Assembly: GCF_004193775.1 (NCBI RefSeq)
Contig: NC_041009.1
Location: 42,711,534 to 42,775,533, forward strand
From: Glycine soja
Lineage: Eukaryota; Streptophyta; Magnoliopsida; Fabales; Fabaceae
Reading direction: 5' to 3'
Length of the DNA: 64,000 bases
Part shown: piece by piece, positions 24,070-36,239 of the stretch
How the letters are laid out: each line of letters opens with the position of its first letter
Numbering within the stretch: the stretch's first letter is position 1
Position numbers and translations under genes: made by a program
Notes under the pieces: generated by a model
Told to the model about the DNA's origin: nothing
What the model saw: only the letters and a program-made list of their open reading frames with translations
The model's database searches: none

Positions 24070-24690
24070 ACCAGAAAAGGAAAGAGAGGGAGAAAATTAG
24101 AAGAAAAAAAATGAGTAGTTTGTAAGTAACATTGATGGGAAAAAAGGTCGATTTTTGTGAGGCTATTACAAGTTTTAGGACCAGCCCATTATTTTGAGTT
24201 CGAGGATATAGAGAAAAATGTGATTAGAAGGCTAAATGCAAAGGCAATCTCTTGTGATTCTGAGGAATAGCATGATCAGTTGTAACCTTAGCTGACACAT
24301 GTAAATGTATGGACGGTGGTGTAGTAATCTGGAACTTGAACAAGTTGTTTTTGTCTTTAATGCAAGAAAGACTATTCCTTCTCACTCCCCACACTCTCTC
24401 TGTCGACCACTTTTTAACGGTTGTGAATTTGTGGACCAATGTTTTTGGTTTTGTTTGTTTAGTAGCATGTGGGTTAAATGTGGTTGAGTGACTCGTTTAG
24501 CATCAACATTCAACCCTAGTAGTACTGACATGGTGTGGCATGAACACATGGTTGGCAACGTAACATAGTTTTTTAAGAATTTAATCAAAAGTTTGTCTAT
24601 GTATGTAAAGAAACATTAGTCTCTTAATTATATTTTAGTATCATAAAAGATTAGTTTTTGTCTTATGATTGAAAAAATATGCTAGACTTA
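24070..24690. other. PSY upstream region
   Basis: The expected promoter and 5' leader of PSY on the minus strand. A pyrimidine-rich leader (CTCCCTCTCTTTCC) lies just upstream of the ATG. I see E-box-like CACATG at 24296-24301 but no clear TATA box at a convincing distance and no CACGTG G-box. Confidence 0.4.
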
Positions 24691-25410
24691 AAATAAAAAA
24701 AGGTTTAATTACATTATTTTGAAATGTTACTACTTAAATTTTATTTTCGTAAATTATATTATTAAGTTTTCAATTTTTTTCACATTATATCACTACTTAC
24801 ATGTCTAAAAAAGGATAAATACTCATTTTAATCTTTGAAATTACCAGGTGATAACAATTGATCCCTCAAAAATGAAAATTCAAATTTAATATCTAAATAT
24901 GTAAAAAAATGAAATAAATTGATCATATAAATAGTTTAATGATAAATTAATTTCTAAATTTTATAACTTAATATCAAATTAATCATAAAAATATAACATA
25001 TTGATTCTTGAACAATATAATTTAATAACAAAATAATATTACAAATTTAACAACGTGATCAATTTATCGTACTTTTTATACATTAGAGATTTAGATTTAA
25101 ATTATTCATCTTTTAAGAACTAATTTATTATCGTTTTACACTTTCAAGAATTGACATGAATATTTATTTAAAAAAGTTAAAGATAAACAAAATCACATCA
25201 TTTTATTTTTAACGTGATGATAGAATATATAAAAATTAAAAAATTAGATGTAAAATATGTGAAATGTTGAATGGTGAATTTATGGAAAAAAAATTAAGTA
25301 ACAAAATCTATAAACTATGAAATTTGAATAGTAAAATTGATGAAAATAAAATTTGAGCGATAAAATTTATAAAATAAAAAAATTAATGATAAAATTTACT
25401 ATTAAGTCAA
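24690..25410. repeat. two nested inverted-repeat (MITE-like) elements
   Basis: Outer arms: 'cttaaattttattttcgtaa' (near 24734) against the reverse complement of the 25300-25400 region ('ctcaaattttattttcatca'). Inner arms: 'gataaatactcattttaatc' (24815) against the reverse complement of 25110-25165 ('aataaatattcatgtcaatt'). The inner element (about 24815-25165) therefore sits within the outer one. No coding capacity. Exact ends and TSDs not fixed. Confidence 0.5.
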
Positions 25411-25439
25411 TAAAAATTAAAAAAAAAATCGACCATTGT

Positions 25440-28400
25440 GATGTGGAATTGTATACCTTGATTTGTGTTATTGTCACCTCCACGCACCTGCGTGACGTGT
25501 TAGAATTCTGAAAGTGTACTAAATACGTAAGAGTACTTGGACAGTCAATTTTTCATTAATGTTATTTCCATGAACTATTATGGCGTGCGGTAAGTGTGCT
25601 TTTAATATAGTTTTTACATCAATCAAGGATTAGGATGCATGTGTTTTGGTAAATAATTTAATTAAGTGCTTATTTGCCAAAAATTTATCATCTGAGAATT
25701 TATAATCCAAGGGTTGTAAGCTTAAATATGTTTAAGTTGACAAACTTCACCGTAGAATTTATTAAACAAAATTATAAGAGTTTATAAAAAAAGTCATAAA
25801 TTGCTCTCATAAAAATAGTTAAAAAGAGTTTATAAGAAAATCATAAATAGTTTTAATTTTCATTTTAAGTACTTGTACGATAAGACAAAACACAAATAAA
25901 TTTCAGAATAGCTCTTCCAAATATCCCTAAATCATGATTGATGTTAGCTTGAACTTGAAGTACTGACCCAATGTTGTGAAGATAGAAAACAATCATAGCA
26001 TGCCTCCTTAACCACTAGCCTAAAATTATTTGCTTATTATTTTGGTAATCTTTTAGGAAACAACAGTGGATTTTTGTTATAATATAAGAGAAGCTCCAGT
26101 CCAATGTGCATGAATTTTTTATTACTTAGAAAGAAAAGACAGAGATGCAATCAATAAGCAGATTTGCATCGATGAGAGATATCTTAGATCTATAAAGATT
26201 ATTATGAAAAAAGAGAGACAGCATCGAACATGTGCATATGATTAGGATTAATAGTTAGTCCTCTGGACTTTCAATAACTGAAACTAACCATATGAAACCA
26301 GAGTCAAATCCCACCCACCACTGACCACACCTTGGTGTAGAGTGATGACTTAGATTTTGGCTAATGAGAAATATATTTTCTCTTACTCCAAATAAAATAT
26401 AGCAAGAACGGTTGTTAAAAATGATTAAAAATATTTATATTTCTTAATTAAGTAATTCAGAATTTGAATTTTAATTAATTTTTAGGTATAAAATAAATCA
26501 TATTATATAAAAAAGAAATATTTTTCTAGTGTACATTCGAAATCTTTAATGAAAATTAATTTATACCAATATAATGATATATATATATATATATATATAT
26601 AATATGATAAGAGTTAGGATAATCGATGTAAAGTTGACAAAGACACTCAAATAAAAACCTAAAACTATTAGTATTAATTATTATTTTTTAAAATGAAGTA
26701 GGGACATGTGCCTCGTACTAATACACGTAGGTTAATTCCTTTTTATACGCCAACTTTGTTTAAATGCGGGGACTCATGTAATTAAACTAAGTATTATCAT
26801 TCATATATATTTTTTAAAACACCATGCATGAAATGAGATGAAAAATAATTATTTGACTCGGCATGTATTAACATTATTATAAATATTCGGTGTGGCTGTG
26901 TAAGGGGGTTGGAGTTAGATCGAGTTTATAAGATATTTAAATTCAAACTGATCAATATTAATCAATTTAAATTGGTTTAGATTTTTCAAAATGAATAAAT
27001 AACAACCTAAAATGAACCAAGGTGACAATATTAAGGTTGGACAATTAGGTTTAATAATAAAAATAATAAAAACATAGAGAAAAATGAGATAAAAGAAATC
27101 ATAATAGAATGAAAGAAAGTTATTGCATTGTCTTACAAAATCGTATAACAAAAAATAAAAAATATTTAAAATGATAAGGGTTCGAGTTATTTTGAGTCAG
27201 ATAGAGTTCTAAGTGCTCAAACCCAATACTAGAATCAATATAATTGGGATTGTAACTTTAAAATACAAGCCAAACTGACAGTCCAAACTAACCCAAATTT
27301 TTCCTTTAATTTGGTATGAATTCATCCATGTTAATATACGGCAATGATTCACTTAATAAGTAGAGGCACATATGTAAATTGCCCACAAAATTTGATGGGA
27401 ATGGCTATGCTAGATAAGTATCTTAATTCTTAATTTTGGGTATCTAATAGGAAGACTTTTCACGTGAGAACGAGAGTAACGAGGAATAGATATTGAACAA
27501 TATTCTTTTTTTATCATAAATAAATAAGACTAAAATACACAGATCATGTAACTTTTTTTAAGTAATCAGTAATCTCAGATTTAATCATGACCATGTGAGA
27601 GGAAATGGATAATATATATAGGGATGCACCTACTTATGGTCTTGGGGGATGACCCCCCTAACTTAAAAAATATATATAATACGTCTAATGTATTATATTT
27701 TTTTATTTTATTTTAGATTCTAATTATATTGTGAATATATTAATATTTAAGTGCCATCTTTGAAAAATATTTTCTTTATATTTTATATTATTTTTTTATG
27801 ATAATAATATATTATTTTCTATTTTTTTAAAAAAATTATAGTCTTTGTTGTAAACATAATTACATTGTTTTATTTTTCAGATAGAACATTTAAGTGTAAT
27901 TTTTCTTAATATTTTTTTCTTTTTATAATTCGTTATTACTATTTTAAATATTATAAATTGTTATATTTGCAATTAAATGAATTCAATAACATTTTATTTA
28001 TACTTATTTTATTTTACTAACGGAGCAAGCTTATGAACACTACATATGGGATTGTCAACTTAAGTTTTCAGATACACTAACTAATATTCCCTCTTCTACA
28101 AATTATTAATATTCTTTGTATTATTCTCTTTATTTGTCCATCTCATGTTAATTTGTTCCTTTGAGCATTGCTTGTGAGGTTTGAGTATGCTTCTGGCCTC
28201 AAGTTCATGAATTCAAATACGTCGTCGTGTAAACTTTGGAAAAGAAAGAAAAAAAGAGTAAAGTCACATAATACTCATTACTATTGCAATTCCCTTTTTG
28301 CTTTTTCCTAAAATTGATACGGATTAAGCAAACATCATCATCCTCCTATGGATGACACTTATGAATTACTCAATCCGTCGAAATGATTTTAAAAAATATA

Positions 28401-29090
28401 TATATTTTATAAATTAATTTAAAATTAATTATTCAAACACAAATTAAATTCATAATTTTTGCGTTTTAATCAAATGAACTAATATGTTAATTATATTATA
28501 AAATAATTAATGTTGTTATATGTAATACTAAATTTTTTAATATATATTTAATATGCATATAAATTTAGATAATAAATTTTATAACAATAAATTTTAATCT
28601 AATAATTAATTTTTTACGTATATAAATTTTAAATACAAATCATAGATTTCATAAAAATTCATATATCTAAGCATATTAATTATTATATCAAAATTAATTA
28701 TCACAAAATTTATTATATAAATGTACATACGCATTAAATATATATTAAAAATTTTAATATTATATATAACGATATTAATTATCTTATAACATAATTAATC
28801 TATTGATTTAATTAATTATAATATTATGCTAATAACCTGAAACCTTGAATCCAAGAATAGTTGTGATTATAGTTGGTCATGTTAGGACACACCATAGTTT
28901 TAAAATTCAGCTTGAAGGAATTCATTGAACCGAGAACTAGTGATTTGATTGGTCCAAGTCACGTGTAGGAATATCAATTATGCAAGCAAACTAGTAAGAA
29001 CTAATGTTACGTGGTCGGGTGAATATATGATCGAACCAACTAACAGGTAAGTTTTATGATTCAGTCTTGTTCGTGTTCAACAATTTTTTT
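25440..29090. other. long gene-free stretch, AT-rich
   Basis: No gene found in about 3.6 kb. It holds a (TA)n run at 26578-26601 and an imperfect G5/C6 hairpin ('tgggggatgacccccc') at 27643-27658. From 28380 to 28850 the sequence is almost pure A/T. Around 28890-29060 diffuse 'gaaccgagaactagtgattt' text may be an old repeat. Confidence 0.45.
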
Positions 29091-29103
29091 TTGAAAAAAA
29101 GGG

Positions 29104-29912
29104 CTTAATTATAAAATATAATATTAATATAAATTTTATGTAAAAATTGTTAATTTTTTTAATTTATTATATTTTTATAATCTTATATATTATCTTTTAA
29201 AATATAATATATAAGATAAATTATATTTTCACATAAATTAAAATATGTATTTATATAAGTTTTATTTTTATTTTATATATGTTATATTTATTTTTTAAAA
29301 TAATGTTTGTGATTTAATATCAATGTTTTTTATTTATATTAAAATATTCATGTTATCTATTATAATATAGATAAAAAATAATTTTAATAAATTGCATACA
29401 TACATATTTTAAAAAAGAAAATATTATCATTTTATTTAATTATGTATCTGTACTATATAGTTTAATTTTTAAAAAAATTCGTACATGATTCAATAAATTT
29501 AAATATAAATAACAAATATTATTATAATATATAACAAGAATATATTCATATAGAAAAATACTATCATTAAATGACATATATAAATATTAAAAATTCATTT
29601 TATAAAATTATAATTTACATAAAAAATATACATTAAAGATAAAAATTATATTATATATTTAATTTATAAAATAAGTTTTAAATAGTATGATAAAAATACA
29701 TAAAATTATAAAAATATAATATATAAAATAAAAATAAAGTTTATATAAGTATATTTATTCTAATTTATGTGAAAATAAAATTTAATATTATATATTATAT
29801 TTTAAAAGACAATATATAAGATTGTAAAAATATAATAAATTTAGAAAAAATAAAACTTGAATTTTAAACTATTTTCATATTAAATTTATATTAATATTAT
29901 ATTTTATACTAA
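29104..29912. repeat. large inverted-repeat (foldback) element, about 810 bp
   Basis: The left arm (about 29104-29310) reads 'aaaatataatattaatataa' and 'ttatatattatcttttaaaa'. The reverse complement of the right arm (about 29690-29912) reads 'aaaatataatattaatataa' and 'ttatatattgtcttttaaaa'. Arms are about 200 bp and roughly 80 percent alike by eye, around a 380-bp AT-rich centre with no ORF. Probably a non-autonomous TIR element. No target duplication recognised. Confidence 0.65.
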
Positions 29913-32250
29913 ATATTCAAAAAAATACTTAAATATAGTAATAAAAAAGTGTATCATGATTCTAATCTTTTTTTTTAAATATATTAAAATGATGTATTTT
30001 AAAATAAAAGTATTCCAACCTTCACACTCCTTAACAATAAATTCTGAGTCTTGCGTGCATTTCATCAGCAAGACATTGATTAGTTTACGAATCAGATTAT
30101 GATATTTATCTAGTGTAATGGAAAATATATGGTAAAGAGAAATTGTTAGAATATTTTAATTGATTAGTTATATCATATGACCTCGAACGAGAGATTCAAT
30201 TGATTTGATTTAAATAAAAGATATTTCATTTATCTATATCTATAGTTTACAATATTTTTTTTCGCAACAATTTGTTTTTAAATCAATATATTAATACATC
30301 ATATGAAACATCAATCGATGATATAAGACATAAAATTTGTCTACTAAATAAAGGTTTTCATAACGCTCTTCAGGTGCATGCTTAATTTCCTCTACGTTTT
30401 CGTGCTTCTTCCAAGCATTTGAGGCATTGAATTTAGACTAGTTGGCCAGGTTTTCTAACTATGTCGTGTCATGAAGCTGACCATGACATGAATGTGTGTA
30501 TGTGTCACAATTTCAAGTTTTACTCTTCTTCTTGTCCAATAAAGACGCTTTCGTGCACTTTTCGAATCCTAAAAGTTTATATCTTTTAAATTTCTTCCCT
30601 AAATTTGTGGTGAATAAGTTTGTAGACTACTTGGGATCAAGGAGTGGCCACACTAGCCATTTTGTGAGTTGGCTTTTTTTATATAATTTTTTTGGTTGAG
30701 GTTAAATCATCTGTCTTTGTGTGTGTTTTTATTTGCACTATTTACATAAAACCACCCATATGTGGTAAGAGGGTTTCTTTTCTATTTTCTGTATCCCCAT
30801 TTATACATAAGAATCCATGCTTCAATACAAATATTTTAGCTCTTTACTTAATTAAAAACATGACTGTAGAATTCTCAATTTTATTTCGAATAAAAATGTC
30901 AATTGTTATTTTCCTTTTTTTCTCAACTCCGCAGTGAGTTTTATAAAGAGATAAATAAACAAATTAAATTTTATTGTTCATTCGTTAGTAAGGACATTAA
31001 TTATAAATTAAATGCTAGCTCTCAAGTCTATACTTATATTCTTTTATGTATTTCTGCTCTTATCATGAATGAAATCACGTAAGTATATTTTCATAAATAA
31101 AAAAAAGCATGATTGTGAAAAGGGGTAAAAATTATCCGCAAGTAACATTGTAACATGCATATCTTATATAAATTCTACGTATAAAATTACAGTTGATAAT
31201 TCCCATCCTATATATCCTATTGACATGACTCATGACTGATAATCATTAATTTTGTTATTGTAAGAAAGATGTAATTTAATTTTTTATTTTAAGAATTCAA
31301 AATAAATGGTGATCTTCATCTATAATTATATACTATAAATTTCAAAATTACAAATCAATATCTTTCAATAAATTAACGGATGATGCATTTGTTGGGTCTC
31401 CTACCTTACGCAAAAAACAACTTTATTAGAGTTGTCAATTATAAATTTAAAAATTACAATAAGGCATGTGTCAAAACGACAACTTTCAATAAATTAATTA
31501 ATGGATGCATCTAGACCTCCTACTTTATGACAAAAATAACTTTAATTTAGAGTTATCAGATACAAAACTGTTATGTGTACGTATAGCTTATTTTTAGCAT
31601 CATTTAAATCTTCCTCTCCTTCGGTTACATAAGGGAAATTGTTATATGTGTTAACTGTTTCTTTAAGAAGACTGGTGTATGCCATACTTTAATGGCTAAA
31701 TTATTTGGCCTTCTCATTGGTCTTCATGTGGCATCAATTGAAAATTTATTACAAAACATAGCGTATATATAGAGATATACTCAAAGATTGTTGTCAAGCT
31801 GATCGAGGAAGAGTGTATGAAAGAAACTCTCACTGTTATGCCATTGTTCATGAAATTGGTATATTTTGATCCAAATTAAAAATATAAAAAAAAATAAAAA
31901 CTCGATCTCTTAGATTTTACTTCTAAGAGAATTTGACGTAAAGTGTATAATTGGCCTATTTCTTCCAAATACTATAAGTCGTTATTTAGAGGATTAGTTC
32001 AACTTTCAAGTCATCAACATGTACTGCACCATATCAATTATAGCTTCTACGCGCGTTTTCAGCATATCCAATTAAGGAAATTAATTATCATTTTGCCTAG
32101 GTTCACTTTAATTTCTAATACATTCACCAACACACTAATCACATCATTAGCTAAAAGCAAACCCTTCCAAATCAACCGTGTTTACACTCTACAAACTTGA
32201 CCAACCACGTAACATATAATTTTGTTACAACAACTAAATGAACATTTCAA
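29913..32250. other. intergenic, no gene seen
   Basis: Frames of 60-85 residues here are hydrophobic chance ORFs in AT-rich sequence. A loose duplication of 'tcaataaattaa' phrases occurs at 31365-31500. Nothing else recognised. Confidence 0.45.
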
Positions 32251-32258
32251 CAAACACA

Positions 32259-32388
32259 TATCACTAGTACACATTAACAAATAACAACACACTCAACACC
32301 ATATATATCAATTATACTGGTTATATCACTAGTACATATTAACAAATAACAACACACTCAACACCATATATATCAATTATACTGGTTA
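32259..32388. repeat. 65-bp tandem duplication at the 3' end of BAHD copy A
   Basis: Two copies (32259-32323 and 32324-32388) differ at about one or two positions ('actagtacacatt' / 'actagtacatatt'). The right-hand copy contains the gene's last codons and its TGA, so the duplication repeats the stop region and 3' UTR. Confidence 0.9.
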
Positions 32389-32498
32389 AGGTAGTCCCAA
32401 GTTAAGGGCTTAAAGACATGAGCAGCCTCAGATTCTATGATCTCCAACTGTTTCTTGGCAAGGTGCATGTACACAATCACAACTAGAAAAATGGCTTT

Positions 32499-32750
32499 TT
32501 ACGACGGTTAATAAGTGCTTTTAACGACGGTTGTAAACCGTCGTTGTATATAACGTCGTTGAAACGCAATTACTTTTTATGACGGTTATTATAATAACCG
32601 TCTTTGAAAGTGAAAAATTTTCAAAGACGGTTATTATGTAATAACCGTCTTTGAATGCAGTGTCTGGTTCAACATTCAAAGACAGTTATAACATAATAAC
32701 CGTCTTTGAATGTTACGTCTGGTCGACATTCAAAGACGGTTATTATGTAA
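32499..32750. repeat. left subterminal palindrome cluster of the CACTA element
   Basis: At least four head-to-head modules combine 'caaagacggttatta' with its complement 'taataaccgtctttg', plus ACGACGGTT...AACCGTCGT near 32500-32560. Each can form a stem of 12-16 bp. Confidence 0.9.
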
Positions 32751-33166
32751 AAAAATCCATAATTATAAATATATATTAATATTTATAATAATTCTTTTTA
32801 TAAAATATTTATGTATCGGCTTAATTCTTTGTTAAATCCATAATTAATATATGTACACAATGGGTGGCCTTGACTAGCCGAAAAAGAGAAAATAAAATTA
32901 ATAGCATTAACTATAAAAGTATATTTAATTTTATTTGATGATCTCCTCATTATTTAAGAAAAAATATTGTTTGATTTAAAAGGATGTTATAAGAACTAAT
33001 CTTTTTAAAAGAGATGTTAGGGTGTTATTTCATTGTGTTTTTTTACACTACCCCAGAAATACTCTCTTTTGTTTTTAATTTATATTTTACATAAATATTA
33101 ATTACTATAAATAATTCACTTACTAATTAAATTCAATATATTATTTTTTGGCATAAATATATTAAT

Positions 33167-33171
<5 letters not shown>

Positions 33172-33234
<63 letters not shown>
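33172..33234. repeat. (TA)n microsatellite, about 31 units
   Basis: Uninterrupted AT dinucleotide tract inside the CACTA element. Confidence 0.97.
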
Positions 33235-33236
<2 letters not shown>

Positions 33237-34149
33237 TTATCTTTATATTTCATTTTTCTAAAACATATTGCTAACTCCATGCATCTTGTATCAAGTTCTG
33301 GCCTTTCTATGCATATCAGCAAATGCACAAATATTAATTTATTTTCTGTTAAAAGAACTTCAAACAGGGACAAAAATCTGGTGCAGAGAGAAATGAGGGC
33401 CAAATGTTTTCTTTTTCTTTGGCTATAGAACCCTAAATATATATGTTGTTACTAAAGGTATCATGATTGACAAAGTTCATTTTCTGGATTCGAGGTGGAA
33501 TCAATCAAGATGAAGAATGCATAATTTACTGAAGGGATCTCATTTTAGTGGGGAACTTTGAAAATCACTTAATGTTGTACACTAATAAGAAAATGCCAGG
33601 CCTATTCAATCTTTTGAGTGGAATTTGTATAAAATAGTGACAGAGACATTACCACTAGGCCAAACAAAAAGGCAAAACCACGCCATAGAAAGTAATAAAA
33701 TAAAATAAAAAAGAGGCTAAAAAATAGAAAGCAATGTACTATAGAGATCTTCGGGCTATTCTTATTTTTGTGGAATTATTAGAGTCTAACTTTTTTTCTG
33801 AACCTAACTCCAACTTCTGATACATGCATGCTCCCAGCTCCAGGCATTAACCAGAAAAAGTAAATAATTTCTTAGCTATATAATATATGTGATCTAAGAC
33901 ATTCTAAGAATTGGAAAGTTCCTCCAATAATGTGATGTGAAATTGGCTGATGTCATGAAAATTATCAACTAGTAGTACCTTATAATTTGTCAGTACACTG
34001 ATGTAGAGCATGTGATACACTAAACCCCACTAAAGAGTTTATAGTGAGAAGCATTCAAATTATGACATCCGATAAAGTTATGACACTTGAATTACTCCAA
34101 TATGAATTAATCTATATGGAAAGGTCAACGATTGATAGATATAATGGGA

Positions 34150-34152
<3 letters not shown>

Positions 34153-34234
<82 letters not shown>
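34153..34234. repeat. (TA)n microsatellite, about 41 units
   Basis: A second, longer uninterrupted AT tract inside the same element. Confidence 0.97.
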
Positions 34235-34235
<1 letters not shown>

Positions 34236-34440
34236 CCATGTCTAGAGCTTTCAAAGAATATTAACAGTTCTTCTTCTGTACATTATCCAACTACAGACTT
34301 GTTCTACGGTCTGGTTCTTCCTAGTTGATATTTAGTGGCTTTTTTATGTGGGAGCTTCATTATGATGTTGGCTACAAAGTCATCATGGATTGGATATTGA
34401 CGCCATCATGACATTGGATATAACGTACAAGACTAATCTT

Positions 34441-34537
34441 TGATTTTGAAAGGACACATTGGACTTGGAGTATATTAACAAAGGATAATATCAAGGAATT
34501 TGTTAAATCACAAAAAAAAAAAATAAGCCAAATTAGG
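34441..34537. repeat. internal direct repeat of the CACTA element, copy 1
   Basis: A 94-97 bp segment starting 'tgattttgaaaggacacatt' recurs at 35523-35616. The two copies are nearly identical apart from the length of an A-run, and they bracket the captured WD40 exon. Confidence 0.95.
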
Positions 34538-35095
34538 TAAGACAATATCAAGCAAAATTTCAGAAAAACAATTCAATGCCTTCTGCTGCTAAAGCAGTCT
34601 AAGAGGGTTAGTATAAACCAAAAACAGAGAGGCTGGAATCATTTGCTCCATGACTCTATCAGTCTGTTTGCTACCTTTTGAGAGTTAGAACTGAACTTTT
34701 CAAACTAGTCATGACTCAATAATTATAAATTATATCAGGCAAAACAAGACGTAAGACAAACAAAAGAATTATTCTCTGTAGTTTGATGCTTCTTGATCAT
34801 TCTCTCTACTTGGTTTGAAAATAAATCACAACTGTGTGAGAACTAGAAGCAAGCACAATAAGTGGCAGAGATGTCAAAGTCTCTCATTTAATCATGGACA
34901 AAGAAACTTCATTTTAGCCCATCAAGAAGACAGGGGAATTTTATAATGGAACATTCTATATGAAAAAACATATTCAATAGTTTCATGGACCCTAAAATAT
35001 GTCAAAGTTCATTTCTCATATATTTCCAAAAAAGAATCTCCCATTCTAGTGTATGAGACTACAGAACTACAAATGACATAAAATATGTGCCATAC

Positions 35096-35173
35096 CCGTT
35101 GATCATCTGATCCAGATATCAGTAACGAACCTTTGGAATTCCAAGCCACCGCATTGACACAGCCAGTGTGGCC
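35096..35173 (-). pseudogene. captured WD40-repeat exon (26 codons)
   Basis: On the minus strand, AG at 35174-35175 is followed by an open 78-bp exon encoding GHTGCVNAVAWNSKGSLL and then ISGSDDQR, ending at a GT (35094-35095). This is a single WD40 blade with the GH and S-D dipeptide positions. The sequence resembles plant DDB1/CUL4-associated WD40 proteins (ASG2-like), from memory. Neighbouring WD40 exons are not found, so only a fragment was captured. Confidence 0.8.
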
Positions 35174-35522
35174 CTATTAAATTCATGAGCAAAAGGATGC
35201 CCAGCAAAGTCAACAAACAAAATTTGGGATAAATAGATTTTATTTTTTGTATTGAGGGGGGATGCACAGAGAAGGAAGAAAACAGCTGCAGAAACTTGAA
35301 GAGAATGTTAGTGGAAATCTATGGCTAGTGCAAGCATTTTTTAAAAAACTCATGACTACTGAAAATAAGTCTAATCAATATAATATAATTAAGGTTTCAA
35401 ATTGTGGTTTCATCAGGATTGCGGGAAAATGGGAAATTGCAGACAACCGCATCTGATGAGGCCATAACTGTGATTGTGTTGTGGTCATGATAAACCCAAA
35501 AACCTTGATGTTGCGGCCACAT

Positions 35523-35616
35523 TGATTTTGAAAGGACACATTGGACTTGGAGTATATTAACAAAGGATAATATCAAGGAATTTGTTAAATCACAAAAAAA
35601 AATAAGCCAAATTAGG
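35523..35616. repeat. internal direct repeat of the CACTA element, copy 2
   Basis: Partner of 34441-34537; see that entry. Confidence 0.95.
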
Positions 35617-35663
35617 AATTCAAAATTTTAAAAGTCACTTTACAAAATTCCATGCCTCTGTAC

Positions 35664-35743
35664 CTCGAATTTCCAAGACCTTCCTAAATTTACTTCGCCT
35701 CTACAAGAATCAACAACAAACAGATCAGTTTCCTCGTCAAAAT
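35664..35743 (-). pseudogene. possible second captured exon (acidic, unidentified)
   Basis: Minus strand: a pyrimidine-rich tract ending in AG at 35744-35745, then an open 80-bp segment (FDEETDLFVVDSCRGEVNL in one frame), then a GT at 35662-35663. The composition is coding-like and unlike the surrounding AT-rich DNA. I do not recognise the protein, and it may be chance. Confidence 0.35.
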
Positions 35744-35892
35744 CTAAAACACAAAGAGAGGGAAGATAAAGTGATAAATAAAAGAACCTTCTTCGCAGGT
35801 GTATCTACGACTCTCTGTAAGAATCAACAGTTTTCCCTACTTAGGGTTCAAGACTTCAACCCCTCGCGGAGGCCACCAGTGCACGACGAGCG

Positions 35893-36183
35893 GTGCACGG
35901 TTTGTGGTGGCGCGTTCAGACGATGCCAACAAACATGAGCAGAAACACCAGAGACTTCTATTCTGGTAAAAGCCCTACGAGATTGTCGTCTTCGAGGCCG
36001 TGCTTGTTCCAATTATGGCAACAAACACGAGCAGGAACACCAGAGAGATCTATGAACAGATCTGTCACCTCTAAAGCTCCATCAAGAAGATTTGTTGCCT
36101 CTAGATTTCTCTTGCAGTGTTTGGGGAGGAAGCTGAGGGGCTTGGAGAATGAGAAGAGGAGGATGATGGAAGAGCTGAAGTGA
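35893..36183 (+). other. ORF-like GC-richer block in the CACTA element
   Basis: A 96-codon open frame without an ATG at its upstream edge (GTG). It contains an internal duplication ('caacaaacatgagcagaaac' at 35926 and 'caacaaacacgagcaggaac' at 36019) and a basic, charged C-terminus (LENEKRRMMEELK). It is probably a rearranged captured gene end, since its base composition differs sharply from the rest of the element. Function unknown. Confidence 0.35.
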
Positions 36184-36239
36184 TTTCGGATTCAAAGAAA
36201 GGACAAGCTGAGGGGCTTGAAGTGATTTCTTCTTTTCAA

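Noticed and set aside
30496..32200. Chain of small plus-strand ORFs
   Set aside because: Hydrophobic, AT-driven frames with no motif, splice signals or similarity to each other.
33170..34235. Frames ending in long Ile-Tyr repeats
   Set aside because: They are translations of (TA)n microsatellites.
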